Origin: Neofusicoccum parvum
Lineage: Eukaryota > Ascomycota > Dothideomycetes > Botryosphaeriales > Botryosphaeriaceae
Direction: 5' to 3'
Assembly (NCBI GenBank): GCA_020912385.1
Contig: CP087209.1
Location: 186,001-250,000 of the forward strand
Length of the DNA: 64,000 nucleotides
Below, in pieces: positions 47,208-59,590 of the stretch (the first letter of the stretch is position 1; the number at the start of each line of letters is the position of its first letter). The notes under the pieces were generated by a model, which ran no database searches, was not told the origin of the DNA, and saw nothing but the letters and a program-made list of their open reading frames with translations. The position numbers were made by a program, and so were the translations under genes.

Positions 47208-48758
47208 ATGGATATCCAAGCGGTGGTCAATCAACGCCGTTCCGCCCAGGCCTGCGACGCCTGCCGCCGCCGCAAGGTCCGCTGCAACGGCGAGCAGCGG
47301 TGCCAGCAGTGTAATCACCTGAACCTGCGCTGCGTCTACACCAACTCCAGCCGGGGGTCGTCCAGGAAGAATGCCCAGGGCAGAGGCGCCGTCATCCACG
47401 CCTACAGGAAGAGCACGAGCAAGTCTCTGTCCCCCAACACCCCCGTCGAGGTGGCTCCCGCGCCCACCACCGCGCCTGCCGCTACCCTCAGTCCGACCTC
47501 CGCTACGTCATTGGCCATAGCTCGGATGTCTGCTTCGGAGCATCCTGAGCCCGCCTTCTTCCTGGATCTGCTGCCGGAGTACCTGTCAGACGTCTATCCC
47601 GTCAACCCAGTCATCGCCGAGGCCGAGATCCATAGCTGCGTCCAGCGCATGCACACCGACCCGGAAGCCATCTCGTTCCTGTACATCTTTGCCGCCGTCA
47701 CCATCAACCTCGCGAGGGTCGATTTTCTCCAGCTCATGCCGGGAATTCGTGACCAGATTGCCAGTCTCGTTCAGCGATGCTTCGATACCCGTCCTCGTCC
47801 GTCCATCACCGCCCTGCCCACCCCTTTGCAGGTGATGACCAGCGTGTTCATTGAGATCTGCCTCATGGGTCTCCAGAAGACGGAGCTGGCTCTGTTGCAC
47901 CTCCGTGAAGCCCAGTCGCTGGTCAAGATGATGCACATCGAGGACGCCGAGGCCATGAGCACCCTCACCGTCACCGAACGCGCCCAGTGGCAGCGAGCCT
48001 ACTGGGAATGCTTCATCCACGAGCGCTTCTCTGCCCTGACCGACTGGGAGCCTATCTTGCTGGACCCGCTGCCCGGGCTCCCGGACCACGACCCGTCCAT
48101 CGCGCCGTCCATCCAGCAGGGCTGGAACTACATCATCCAGACCTTCCTCCTCATCGACCGCAAGTTCGTCGACTTCTGGCGCGGCGATCGCACTCAGATC
48201 CCGTCGGCCTGGCTGAACAGCAAGCACCGTCAGCTCGAAGACGAGCACTGGCAGATCGAGATCCCCATCCTGCCGCGCATGCAGCAGGCCGACATCATCA
48301 TCACGCGGCAGTGGCTGCGCACCATGCTGTGGCAGATGGCAATCTCTTCCATGCTCCTCACCATCGACCCGGACCCGTCGACGGAAGAAGAAGCGCCCCT
48401 GTCGCTCACCATGCCGCTGCGCCTGTCCAGCGAGCTGCGTCTCTGCATCACCCACCTGTCCCCCCAGGCCGTCGGCATCCACGGCAGCGGCATCCTGCAC
48501 AAGCTGTTCGAGATCACGAACAGCGTGCTCGACGTCGTCATCAACCTGCCGCAGGCGCCCACCGAGGACACGCTGCAGCGGGTGGATGACATCCTGTTCC
48601 TGAAGAAGTTCCTGTTCTCGTTTCCGCGCATCGACCCGAAGCACAAGCGCATCCTGAACCAGAAGTTCGAGAAGATCAAGGAGCTATACCCGGGGATGGA
48701 GGAGATCCAGATGCTGGTGGCGTCGCCACTGAGCACCGTTGCGTCGTGGGGCGAGTAG
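47208..48758 (+). CDS. malR: Zn2Cys6 transcription factor, MAL-type regulator
   Basis: Intronless gene of 516 aa encoding a nuclear zinc binuclear cluster activator. The DNA-binding domain is at residues 16-43: CDACRRRKVRC, then NGEQRCQQC, then NHLNLRC. The pattern is Cx2Cx6Cx5Cx2Cx6C. A basic, Ser-rich linker follows (SRGSSRKNAQGRG). From about residue 100 the fungal-specific middle homology region is evident (FFLDLLPEYLSDVYPVNPV, LREAQSLVKMMHIED, RAQWQRAYWECFIHERFSAL, DWEPILLDPLP). This layout matches MalR/AmyR-type regulators of maltose genes. Its place beside a maltase and permease supports control of this cluster, as in the A. oryzae MAL cluster. The inducer is inferred to be maltose or isomaltose. 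Confidence 0.85.
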   Translation: MDIQAVVNQRRSAQACDACRRRKVRCNGEQRCQQCNHLNLRCVYTNSSRGSSRKNAQGRGAVIHAYRKSTSKSLSPNTPVEVAPAPTTAPAATLSPTSATSLAIARMSASEHPEPAFFLDLLPEYLSDVYPVNPVIAEAEIHSCVQRMHTDPEAISFLYIFAAVTINLARVDFLQLMPGIRDQIASLVQRCFDTRPRPSITALPTPLQVMTSVFIEICLMGLQKTELALLHLREAQSLVKMMHIEDAEAMSTLTVTERAQWQRAYWECFIHERFSALTDWEPILLDPLPGLPDHDPSIAPSIQQGWNYIIQTFLLIDRKFVDFWRGDRTQIPSAWLNSKHRQLEDEHWQIEIPILPRMQQADIIITRQWLRTMLWQMAISSMLLTIDPDPSTEEEAPLSLTMPLRLSSELRLCITHLSPQAVGIHGSGILHKLFEITNSVLDVVINLPQAPTEDTLQRVDDILFLKKFLFSFPRIDPKHKRILNQKFEKIKELYPGMEEIQMLVASPLSTVASWGE

Positions 48759-50319
48759 TGAGGGCTTCAATTGCTACATCACTCTCGGAGTCTTAAAATA
48801 TACTTAAGCACTCGCAAAGCTTACCGCGCCCATGGTAAGCATGAAACTTGCTTTCCCGTAGCCTCCGCGCCAAGATATCTTATCCAGACTTGTCGCATCG
48901 GCTTGGAGGATCGAAATCTCGGTTTTCACCACCACACTCTCGGTTACAAACTTCAGAGGAGACCAGCATCTGCACACGAATGGTGTAGAGCGGGGAAGCT
49001 TTCTTTCATTGTTCGATCATATGTTGCAAGTGCGCGTGGACTGAAAGCCGGTAGAGCGGCATTGTTCTGCTGAAACTGGCCGAGCATGAAGACTGACTTA
49101 CTCCTTAACTTTTCCATGACTGGGGCTTGCCAGCAACGACTGCTCAGTGGACGAGAATACGAGGGAAGTAACGAGGAAATGGACAAGAATTCTGCTGTAC
49201 TTTCAATAACATGAGAAGAAAGAAATATCAGGAGACGCGGACTTTAAGCAGAGTTGTCGTTCCCCCGCCCTTTTTGCATCATTGCCGGGTATTTGGCTAG
49301 CGCACAGCGGCAATGCCCGCACCCCTAGCATTGGTACTATTCAAACGCAGTCGCGCCACTGTCCGATTCGTTCTCTCTCCTGTCTGGCAGCCCAGCGCTG
49401 CATCGCTTAAATCGACACACACACCAATCACGGCTCCTGTCTCGCACGAGTCAAGATAGAGCAACCGGGCTGCGATGACCCCTGTCGAAGTCCAGATCTA
49501 ACCCGCGCTAACCATCTCCCTGAAATTTCACTTAACACCCTTTCCTTCACGGTCTACAGATCGGTTGTTGCCCTATTCTGCTCAGGCTGTCCAGCTGCAC
49601 TCCGCTCCACATGTCTTGCTGAACACGAGAAGGCTTTGCTTCAGATAGAAGAACGTGTGAGCTGAGTCCACGACGGAGGACGGATGGCAACGTATGCCTG
49701 AATTTAAGCAGCAAGGTCGTTGGGTCTGAGCTCTGCTTGGCAGATATAGGTACCGGAGCTACTATGCAGCCCGGTCAACAGCGCTTACTGCCTCCATCCC
49801 GGCACCTTATCCTCCGACGCAATGCAGTCGAGCACCTGCGCACCGGGCGGCGGGTCCCCGCATGCCCAAGCAGCCAAAAATGGACCTCGCCAGTAGCACT
49901 CAACGAAGCGAGCCAAAATAGAGTTTGCCGCGGACATCCGCAGGACCGCCATCCGGAAGAAATCAAGAGATGGGGTGATTCGCAAACCCGCCAAAATATA
50001 TGTAGTCCGTCGGTACTTTGGCTTGGCTGTAACCATGGTGCGAAGATCACCCCAATATACCGAGTAAGGTTTCTGGAAGTCTTCGACTCGTAAGGCGGAC
50101 CTCGCCTTGTATAACTGCGAGCTACTTGCTCGCCGTAGTAGAGCCCTCCCTCTGGTAACGACGGGATTCTTCTGTTCTCACCGCCACACGTTCCTTTCAG
50201 TGCGCTCTGGTCACTCTCTTTCCTTTCATTCTTTTCCGACGACTGCGTCGTCGCGTCGTTCCTTTTCCCACCAGCGTACCGGCTACACAAAAGAGGAAAC
50301 TCCGTATCCGCATCCAGCA
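48759..50319. other. non-coding stretch upstream of the carboxylesterase
   Basis: About 1.56 kb without a supported gene. ORFs at 49737-50093 (+) and 49775-50320 (-) are antisense to one another and lack motifs. The right end is the esterase promoter. Confidence 0.4.
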
Positions 50320-52302
50320 ATGCGCACCACCACCTTCTCCCTCCTGGCCACCGCCGCCAGCCTCGCCGCCGCCGTCGACCCGCTCGTCGACGTCGGCTAC
50401 GCCAAATACCAAGGCTTCGCCGACGGCGACGTCACCAAATGGCTGGGCGTGCGCTTCGCCGCCGCTCCCGTGGGCGACCTGCGCTTCCAGGCGCCGCAAG
50501 ACCCAGAGCCCATCGCCGACGTTGTCGACGCGTCCACTGTATGCCGCCGCAAACCAAACCACCAATGCAGGCCCCGTTGCTGACAAGCCCGGCAGCAAGG
50601 GCCCATCTGCCCCCCGCAGCAACCCACCGACTACACCGTCTCCGGGCAGTCCGACCGCTTCACCGTCGACGAGGACTGCCTGTTCCTGAGCGTGACGGCG
50701 CCGACGGGCGCGGAGAAGCGGCCCGTGCTGTTCTGGATCCAGGGAGGCGGGTTCACGTCGAATTCGAATGCGAACTACGATGCCAAGGACCTCGCGGCCG
50801 ATGGCGATATTGTTGTTGTGCAGATTGTGAGTTCTCCGCTTTTTTTCCTTTTTCTTTCCTGTGGTGGTCGGCTGATTGAGATGTTGTGTAGAACTACCGT
50901 GTTGGTATGTACGGCTTCCTACAGAGCAAGGAGGTTAAGGAGAATGGTAGCTTGAACAATGGCGTCAAGGACATGATCAAGGCGCTTGAGTGGGTCAAGG
51001 CCAACATTGAGAAGGTGTGTATTTATTTCACTACTTCACCCTGTTCCTGCCTCCCTCCCAACTATATCACCACCTCCCCCTACCACCAAAGCTAACAAGA
51101 TCAGTTCGGCGGTGACCCCGACCAAGTCGTCATCGACGGCATCTCCGCCGGCGGAAGTGGCGTTGCCCTCCTCCTCGCCATGAACGGCGGCGACCACCGC
51201 GACCTCTTCGCGGGCGGCATCCTCGAGTCCGGTGGCTGGACAACCATGCGCACTCTCGACCAAGGGCAGGATCAATACGACTGCCTCGCCAAGGAGAAGG
51301 GCTGCGACACCTCGGCCGACAGCCTGGCCTGCCTGCGCGCCCTCAACGCCTCCGCGATCCGCTCGTCGAACTGCTGGTTCGGGCCGCACATCGACGACGA
51401 GCTGTTCACCGGCTCGCTCTTCGAGATGTACAGCGCCGGCAAGGTCGCCCCGGTGCCGACCATCATGGGCGCCTGCGCCAACGAGGGCACCAAGTACAGC
51501 GCGCCGGAAGACACCAACACCACCGACGACGCCAATACCTACTTCCTCGGCCAAGACCCCACGCTAACCAACGCCTCCCTCGCCATCCTCGACGACCTCT
51601 ACATCGACCAACCCGCCCCCATCTTCCCCGGCAAGGGGTAAGTCCCTCCCTCCCTTCCCACCCCCTCCACCACTAACGCCCCCCAGCGCCAAATGGCGAC
51701 AATCCGCCAACGCCATCGCCGACGTCGGCACACACTGCATCATCCGCGTCCTCCAAGACGCCCTCACCACCGCCGGCCAACCCAGCTACACCTACCGCTA
51801 CGCGGTCCGCGACGCCGCCGACGAAGCCGCCGGCTACGGCGCGTGGCACGTGGTCAACATGTACGCGATCTTCGGGCCGCTCAACACCGACGGCGGCCCG
51901 CCGGCGTCGTACCTCGCCAACGGCACCAACGCCGCCGCCGTCCCCCTCACCCGCGCCTACTGGACCAGCTTCGTCAAGAACAGGGATCCCAACACCGATC
52001 GCGCGGCGGGCGCGCCCGAGTGGGCGCCGTGGAGCGTGGGGGGGAGGGAGAGGTTGCATATCGAGACCGGGGCGTCGCGGATGGAGGCGATGAGTGTGGC
52101 GCAGAGTAAGCGGTGTGAGGCGGTTTATGCGTTTAGCGAGGCGTTGGGGAAGCCCAGGGCGGAGGGGGATGTGACGGAGTTGGATGCCGGGAAGGCGGCG
52201 GAGGCGCTGGCGGCGCCGGATTGTGGGTTTGATGATGGGTGTAGGGGGGTGGTGAAGGTGGGGGAGAGGAGGTGGGCGAGCAGTAGGGTGTTTCGGGTTT
52301 GA
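50320..52302 (+). CDS. secreted type-B carboxylesterase/lipase
   Basis: Alpha/beta hydrolase of the carboxylesterase type-B family, hydrolysing carboxylic esters outside the cell. Five exons, 50320..50538, 50596..50826, 50892..51014, 51105..51637 and 51687..52302, give 573 aa. Residues 1-18 (MRTTTFSLLATAASLAAA) form a signal peptide. Landmarks: KWLGVRFAAAPVGDLRF, EDCLFLSVTAP, the oxyanion segment FWIQGGGF, NYRVGMYGFL, the nucleophile elbow DGISAGGSG (S205), ESGG, NEGT with acid E318, and GAWHVVNMYAIFG with H423. All junctions keep phase (donors GTATGC, GTGAGT, GTGTGT, GTAAGT). Introns 1 and 3 have less common donors. The last 280 bp are strongly G-rich in contrast to the C-rich body. Confidence 0.91.
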
Positions 52303-55112
52303 GGGGGCTTGAGGGGGTGGGTAGCCTCTTGCTGGTGGTAATGGGTGATCCGCTTGAGGGGATGATGCTGGCTGTGAAAGGGGGGTGTTGCGGCAGCTGT
52401 TTTGAGCGGTTGAGTTACGCGTGGTTTGTTCAGGCGCTCTGCCGGACGGAAACGGCGTGGCCAAAATGCACGGCATTCTCATTCAGGGGTTACTCGCTAA
52501 TTACTGTAGAGTAAGGCCTCGTGAGCCTAGTTTTAGCAGTCAATGCGGCCATTGGAGCTTCATACTTGACAATGTGACATGAAACCTGGCGCCTACATTG
52601 AGCGGCTCAACCTACTCTCCGATGAACTCCACACTCGAATCCTTACGCGAGAAGATGTTCTAATACAGTTGCTCTGCGGTGTATTGTCTGCCCCGTGTGC
52701 TCCAGTAAAATAGTCATGATAGTGCTCAGCATTAATGTCTGATGCTACAGTTCATTAGGAATCCGGATAAAGGCTGAACAGCGCCAATATATGGCCCATC
52801 ATCAATACTTAGTAAAGCTTATCACTCAGGCTCTTGGTGTAATCATCGATAGTATTAAGGTAGACGAATGCACAGTAAAATTGTACCAGTAGGCTCTATA
52901 TCGAGAGCAAAGCTGCACTACTGAAGTGCCAATCTCTAGATTTCTAATTGAATTTAACTATCGTTGAAATAGCTCACCGATGATTCCCGGAACCACGCGA
53001 TCCATATTCAGTGTGGCAGCTGACAGTGGTTTCAGCAGTCCGCAACGACTGCTGGGGCTCGGTTACCAGCATCAGGCATCAGGAACTGTCGTGGAGCATG
53101 ATTACTGGCCCTGTGATTGGCATCATGCAGCCCCCGTCATCAGGCACGGTGGAAGAGGAAGACGGGGCTCCTTTGCACGTGTGCTGATACAACTCACCAC
53201 TTGAATCTGCTTTCTGGTGAGCACTTGAACATGGCGTGGAAATCCACGGCAGAAGATAAAAAGGCTTTCAGGTGGTCTGACGAATCTCTCGAGCAACCGA
53301 TGTTTGTTTGGATGGTTTCATTCTCTGAAACTGTTCGGCTACGTCGCTGTTGTGTTTGGGGAGGCCTTCGTAGTCAAGGTGTAAATGGTATTGTCCCGGC
53401 AGGGTGCATATGGACCAATTTCTGAGCACCAATGACTCGAGGAATGCTGGTGAAGAGGTTTGTCAGGTGCAGATGTTGCTTAATTTTCGAGACCAAAACG
53501 ATGATGTCTAGAAGTTTTTCGTCCTAGGGAATACTGCTCCATTTCGTAATTCTAATTTCACAGTTTAAAAGTACTTATAAGGTTTTAATACAGCGAGACA
53601 GCAACACGGGTAAAAGTGAGGTCTATAGGCTTTATATTACATGAGAATGTAGCCATTGTAGACAAATTCCGATAGCTAAGAGTTGTCATTGTGTTGATCC
53701 CGCATACTAGCGGGTGGTAGTATACGTATTAGTAGATGTGGTACAAGCTCGTGCTCGATTAAGATGATTTTGAACGTCAGCGGGCGAACGAGGGCTGAAA
53801 CCTGCAAAAATACACGAAAGCGCCTTAGTTATATAACCACTCATACTAGCAATCCACTTTACCTTTAGGAAGCCTACTAAACACATCGCAAAGACAATTT
53901 CCTTTCTGAGAGGAATATATTAGCGCAGTAATACTCGGCTTCGGCTTTGTTGGATGGCAGGAGGCTCAACCCCAAAATCTCGTGCAAAGTCGAAGAGAAT
54001 CAGCAGCACTAAAAGCTTGGAACCTTTAAATATTGGTAATATTGATGTTCAACCCTATGTAATGATGCAGTTATATTGGATTCTGTCTTGCGGATTGAGA
54101 CTGCGCAGGCTGGAATTGAGGTAGATTACTAAGAAAAACAGCAGCGCAGGGCAGTTTTCCCTCACAGTCATCCTGTGAGTTTTGGCAATGCTCCGATTTT
54201 TTTTTGTTGTTACATTGAAAATTTCATCCTTGTGAGAGCTAAAATAAAGGCAAGAGAATGGGACCTCTCGCGCCCAACCTGCGCGGCCCGGCACCTGAGT
54301 AGTTGTTTCAAAACTACCTAATTCGTATGCCCTGGCCGGGCGCAACTCATAAAATCACCTTTAGCACAGTATCTCATCCTCCGTCCATAGCTTCTCAGAG
54401 GGTGACTTCGAGTAAGTCTAACATTTTCGGTTATAACACACTGGCTTTGAACACCAGTGACGAGACAGCGACTATTTGTGCGAATGGCAACAGAGGATCA
54501 GAACATCTTCTTCCATCCCAAAAGTTGCAAGAAAGGTAGCAATTCACGATCCTTCAACGCTTCAGACATGGCAAATGGCGATGTTTGGCAGCCATTGCTG
54601 ATGACGAAACAGAGCCGCAATTCCACTCGCCGAACAAAGACGATTCAGGGCTCCGCGCCCACCAGGCGAGCCAAAAGCCGGGCCCAAAGTAGAAGGGTAA
54701 GTGAGACCAAAGCAAGCCCGCTTCGCCACGGCCTCGTTGAGTCCAAAGCCCAAGAGCGCCAACCGCCGCGTCGAAGAAACCGACGAAGCACCGAAGAAAG
54801 CCGCGTCCGGCACACCGACGGCGCCCGATCAGTCCTAAGGAGAACCGGAGCACCGACTCCTCCGGGCGGAAACGACTTCCTGTCGCGGCTCCATCCAGCG
54901 TCGAGAGTCAGGCGCGTACCCACCGACGGCGCTCTCATTCGCCCCGGCCGCGCCGATGAGGCTCCCCGGGAGCGATCCACGCAGGTACATATCTGACCTC
55001 ACCCCACGCACTTCGCTCCTCCCGCACCTCCTCTCCTCACGATCCCCGCGCACGAAAAAAAAAAAAAAAAACGCTCTGTAAGTGGATATATTGTTCGCAA
55101 CGACAGCCTCGT
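52303..55112. other. long gene-free, partly AT-rich region
   Basis: About 2.8 kb without a supported gene. Sequence from about 52550 to 52970 and 53480 to 54250 is clearly AT-rich relative to the gene blocks. It has many stops in all frames and looks like old, decayed DNA. I could not identify the source. The segment from 54600 to 55050 returns to high GC and ends in an A-run of about 18 (near 55055-55072). An ORF at 54457-54996 (+) has no motif. Confidence 0.45.
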
Positions 55113-56454
55113 CTACAGATTCGCCTTCACCTCCTCCCCGAATATCCTCCGCGCCTCGACGAGCTCGGCCTCCAGATCCTCCTCCCAGATCCACTTCATG
55201 CGGGCCTCCAGGTTCGCCGCAATCCTATCGACGTCGTCGCCGTGGCCGTCGAGCTCGAAGTCGTACAGGCGGCCGGCCTCGTTGCTGGTGGTGACGAGGC
55301 GGTGGGTGCGGCCGATGCGGACCTTCTCGAAAGCGTTGAAGGCAGCCTGCACGTCGCGGACGCCCTTGACGCCGGCCATGAGCTCGGCCATCAGCCAGGC
55401 GTCCTCGACGGCCATGCCGGCGCCCGAGCCCTGGTGCGGGGTGGTGGCGTGGGCGGCGTCGCCGATCAGGCAGATGCGGTCGCGCGTGTAGCGGCGCGCG
55501 GGCGGGTGCTCGAAGAGCGCCCAGATGTCCGTCTTCTGCATCAGCGACATGATGTCCTTGACGTGGCGCGACCAGCCCTCGAAGTCCTTGAAGAGCGCGT
55601 CCTTGGTGGTCGGCACCACCCAGTTGGGGTTGTCCCAGGAGGGGCTGCTGGCGAAGGCGACGACTGGGAGGGATTGTCAGTGGGTGCTGCCTGCCGGAGG
55701 AAGAGGGAGGGGTACCGTTCATGGTGGCGCCGTGCTCGATGGGGAAGGTCAGGACGTGGCCGTGGTAGCCCAGGTACATCTGGGCGTTGCGGGCCAGCTC
55801 GTCGCCCAGCAGCTCGGCGGCCTTGTCCATGGGAATCAGGCCTCTGTAGGCGTACTTGCCGCTGAAGCGGGCCCTGGCGGCGGGGTCGTCGTCGCCGAGC
55901 ACGATCTGGCGGGTGCGGCTCTTGATGCCGTCGCAGCCGATGACGGCGCTGTGGGTCGCGTCGCTGCCGTCAACGAAGCGGAGCCGCACGCTGCCGTCGT
56001 CCAGGGTGTCGATGTCCTGCAGGCGCTTGCCGAAGCGCGCGACGCCGTCGGGCACCAGCTTGACCATCTCGTCGAGGAAGTGGGCGCGGTGCACGGCGGC
56101 CTGGCCCGAGGGCGCGGGCAGCGAGTGGATCAGCTTGCCCATGTCGGTGTCGGCGTCGGCGTGGGCGCCGCCGTGGCCCATGCCGCGGCGGAAGTCGAAC
56201 CAGACGTGCTTCTTGTCGTCCCACTGGTTGAAGGTGGCGACCTTCTCGAAGCCTGCCCGCACCTCGGGGGCGATCAGCGACATGGCGCGCGCTGCATTGG
56301 CGCCGAACGCGACGCCGGCGCCGATTTCACCGAAGGCGTGTGCCGACTCGTACAGCGTGACGGGGACGTTTGCGCGGAGGAGCCCGATGGTGAGGGTTAC
56401 GCCGGCGATGCCGCCGCCGACGACGGCGACGCTGAACTTGGGGTCGGTCGACAT
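55113..56454 (-). CDS. salicylate-hydroxylase-like FAD monooxygenase
   Basis: Group-A flavoprotein monooxygenase that would hydroxylate an aromatic substrate with NAD(P)H and O2. The exact substrate is unknown. Two exons, complement(55113..55663, 55716..56454), give 429 aa. The intron uses GTACCC and TCCCAG, and restores ATMN-VVAFASSPSWDNPNW. Motifs: FAD GxGxxG in VAVVGGGIAGV, AINxx-like GAGVAFGANAARAMSL, the DG motif VIGCDGIKSRTR, the GD motif LIGDAAHATTPHQGSG and GMAVEDAWLMAELM. HLV-type signals for membrane anchoring are absent, so it should be soluble. The nearby decayed monooxygenase at 9.5 kb belongs to a different subgroup. It faces the PGP gene across a GC-rich spacer. Confidence 0.9.
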
Positions 56455-57538
56455 GGGGGCGGGGGAGGGGCTGCGGTCGTCGGGCGGAAAGAGGGGCGGG
56501 CGGCAGGGGATATAAGTCGGAAAGTCTGGAGGAGTGTGGGGTATCTCTGGTGTTTTGGGGCAGGGTCAGTGGGCAGGTGCGGGAAGCAGCGGCGGCAACG
56601 CCAGTTAAATAAGCCGGCGCCAGACAGCGCCATGGAGGCGCGACTGACGGCTTCGTACGAGGAGGAGGTTGAGCTGCGGTCAGTGCCTTTGCCAATGCCA
56701 TGGGAGGCGCGTCGGATGCGGGCTGCGGGTATGGGGTACGGAGGCCCTCCCTGCACGATGACGCCGACGACTGCAGCGGCGAGCTGCGCGCACCTCCCTC
56801 GCGCGTCGGACTGCGGGCGTCGCGCGGCGAGCAGGAGCATGGCTGCGGGCCAGCGGCGACGCGCGCGGTGGCGGCGGGTGGAGCGGGTGGGCATCGTGGG
56901 GATGACAGAAGCGCGGGTGCTTGCTGAGTGTGCGCGTTGCTGCAGCTGCGTCGGATCCCGCACTCCGGCGCGCCATTGCGACCGACCGCGCGCCGCCACG
57001 TGACCGCCGCCGCGCCTGGCGCCACCGCGCTCTGCTGCCGTCACCGTCGCCGTCGCCGCACGGGGCGTGGGCTGTGGCGCGGCTGGTGGCTGCGAGTCGT
57101 GGCGGGCCGCTAGCGCCCGCGGACGAGCTGGTGGGATGATGGCCGCGACCAGCCAAGACTGTGGGCTCCAGGGCGCGGGGTATCGTCCGGCGCCGGCCAA
57201 CTCCTCCTCAACCTCCAAGCCCAAGCCGCAGTCCCTCGCTGGCCCACCGCATCCGCTGCACGCCCGCCGCCGCCCGCTGCTCCACCTCCATCGCGCTCTC
57301 CGCCACGCGCATACGCCGCCGCCGACGAGCTCGCCCGAGCCGCAGCCGACGCCCCCATCTTTGCCCCATTGACGTGCCAAACTCGTCGACCGTGCCTGCT
57401 CCCTGGCTTGCGTCAAGCTTTGCCGAAGCTTTTCGGATATTGCAGATCTGCGCCTCGTACGAGCCCGTTCTGCCAGTCTCGATCCTCCCGCCCCTAAAGT
57501 CCGCCCTCGCGAGGTCCCCTTAGCCACTCAGCATCGTC
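56455..57538. promoter_or_regulatory. divergent GC-rich promoter region
   Basis: This 1084-bp head-to-head spacer lies between the FAD monooxygenase and pyroglutamyl peptidase genes. It is very CpG- and GC-rich, with long ORFs in all frames that are compositional artefacts. No repeated operator motif was seen. Confidence 0.4.
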
Positions 57539-58758
57539 ATGGGAGACATCCGAGCTTCGGATCAGGACGCCCTGCAGTCCGCCCCAGCATCCGCTGCTGC
57601 AGTGACTAAGGCAACCGAGAATGAAATCACCGTCTTGGTCACCGGTTTTGGCGTAAGTCGTCCTGCTTATCCCCGATCTTTCCTTTTTTTCCACCAAACC
57701 GCCATCGATGCTATATGCACTCATCCCTTGGTCAAATTTTCCACCTATCCCTCGAATATCACCCTGCATCTGCCCTGTCCCTGAGACACTGCACATGGCC
57801 GGTTTTGGGAAGTGCTGGAGCACGAGCAAACTGCCTGGGTAGTTGCAGCATCCATCCAGACGGCCTCATCATCTCCGCCTCCGGACGACTGCCTCAACGC
57901 CCACTAGACAACCGCCACCCACCCTCCGCACCACCCCCACGCACCCGCTCTAACCGCCTCCAGCCCTTCCTCAACCAATTCCCCATCAACCCCTCCCACG
58001 AGATCACCAAGCACCTCCCCACCACCATCCCCCTGCCCGCCTCCTCCAAAACCATCCGCCTCCTCCCGCACCCCGCCCCCCTCCGCGTCGCCTACCACCC
58101 GACCGCCACGCACGTCCCCTCGCTCCTCGCGCACCACGCCCCCGACCTGGCCCTGCACATCGGCCTCGCGGCCGGCCGCTCCTACTTCGCGATCGAGCGG
58201 TCCTCGGCGCGCGCCGGCTACGCCCGCAACGACGACGTCGACGGCCGCCGCTGGACCCTCGCCGACAGCGACCGCGCGTGGCCCGCGCACCCCGACCGCC
58301 TCGAGACCGGGCTGCGGTTTGGCGGCGTGTGGGAGCGGTGGGCGGAGGGGTGTGCGGGGCTGGAGGGCGTGGAGGTCGGGCCGGGGAAGGTGCTTCGGGG
58401 GAGGGGGGTGGGGGTTGGCGGGAGGGGGATGGAGGGCGTGCCGGAGGGGGGGCCGGGGGCGGGGGCGGCGAGGGAGAGCGTGGCGGTGCGGCCGAGTGAT
58501 GATGTGGGGAGCTTTTTGTGCGGGTTTATTTACTATACGAGCTTGGCGTGGTGGTGGGAGAGGGAGGGGGAGGTGGAGGTGAAGCGGCCGGTGTTGTTTT
58601 TGCATGTGCCGGCGTGTCCGGATGAGAGGGATGTGGAGAGGGGGAGGGATATTACGGTGGAGTTGATTAAGGCGATGGTGGGGGATTGGTTGGCTCAGAA
58701 GGAGGAGGCGAAGAAGGAAAAGGGGGAGGAGGAGAAGGGTGTGGAGGTTGGCAAGTAA
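57539..58758 (+). CDS. pyroglutamyl peptidase I (C15 family)
   Basis: Cysteine peptidase that removes N-terminal pyroglutamate from peptides, in the cytosol. Two exons, 57539..57652 and 57964..58758, give 302 aa. The 311-bp intron is long for this genome but has GTAAGT and a CTAAC branch before CTCCAG. It restores VLVTGFGPFLNQFPINPS, the family's start motif. Other landmarks: HIGLAAGRSYFAIERSSARAGY (with the catalytic Glu), FLCGFIYYTSLAWWW (catalytic Cys) and VLFLHVPA (catalytic His). The protein is longer than bacterial enzymes because of Gly- and Glu-rich inserts. A strong donor GTAAGT overlaps the stop at 58756. Splicing to TTTCTTGCAG at 58870 would replace the stop by NPVILDKYFG ending at 58901, so the C-terminus is uncertain. 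Confidence 0.85.
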
Positions 58759-59590
58759 GTACATGAGATGTTGCTGCGGTGGTGGTGTTGCATCCCTGAC
58801 TTTTGTATTGCATTTTTCGGTCTTCTTGTGCATAATCATGGTTCTGGTTTCATTCATGTATTTCTTGCAGTCCAGTCATCTTGGACAAATATTTCGGCTA
58901 GATTTGTGATTCGCCATCTGAAGAAATAGCTAAAGATCCTGTAACACACTCAACCTATGGGCCTACCAGGGTATTAGCACGGGGTAAGCTTGTCAGTCCG
59001 AACCCTATGTACCAGACCTATTGGTTAAATACGAGGCACGTTGCGTACTCCAAGCCACACGATATCCTCCGTTAGCGGAAGGACCAAGCCGCAACGCCGC
59101 AGGCTTCTCGTTAGGCCATGGTCTGTACGAGGTCTGCTCGGATAGTATTGCAACACGTGCCTACTTTCATGGGCAGTTGAGAAGCATTCATTCGGACGGG
59201 ATTAATATTCCCATCACTGCACATTTGCGTCCGGACGAATGCTTTCATTGATTAAGTGTTAGAGACATGCACTGCAATTCTATCGGAGCCGACCTCGTAG
59301 CATTCAGCGATATGGTAACTATTTTCTGAAAACTTGAATATACCACTCCATCTTCATTCCTCACAACAATCCCGAGCAACAACGCTTCTGGTTTTGTCAT
59401 TTTCATCACCGATCAAGTATCGAAACGCTCAATTTTTCAAGCGATAATGTTGACCTTCAGGTTGTATGGCATCTCCGATAGCTTGCATCACGATGGCGTG
59501 AAAGGTATATGAAGGCACGAAGGGCTCTAGGGAGCACGATGTTTCTAACAGCGTCATGTCTCCCCGCCATTTACTTGATCATTGTACCGT
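58759..59590. other. spacer between PGP and ADH genes
   Basis: This 832-bp tail-to-tail region holds the 3' flanks of the PGP and ADH genes. Its first 143 bp may be a terminal intron and exon of the PGP gene. No other gene is visible. Confidence 0.4.

Noticed and set aside
54457..54996. 179-codon plus ORF
   Set aside because: Arg/Ser-rich and motif-free, overlapping minus-strand ORFs of equal size.
55055..55072. A-run as possible poly(A) of a retroposed element
   Set aside because: No target-site duplication or element body was recognised next to it. A simple homopolymer is enough to explain it.
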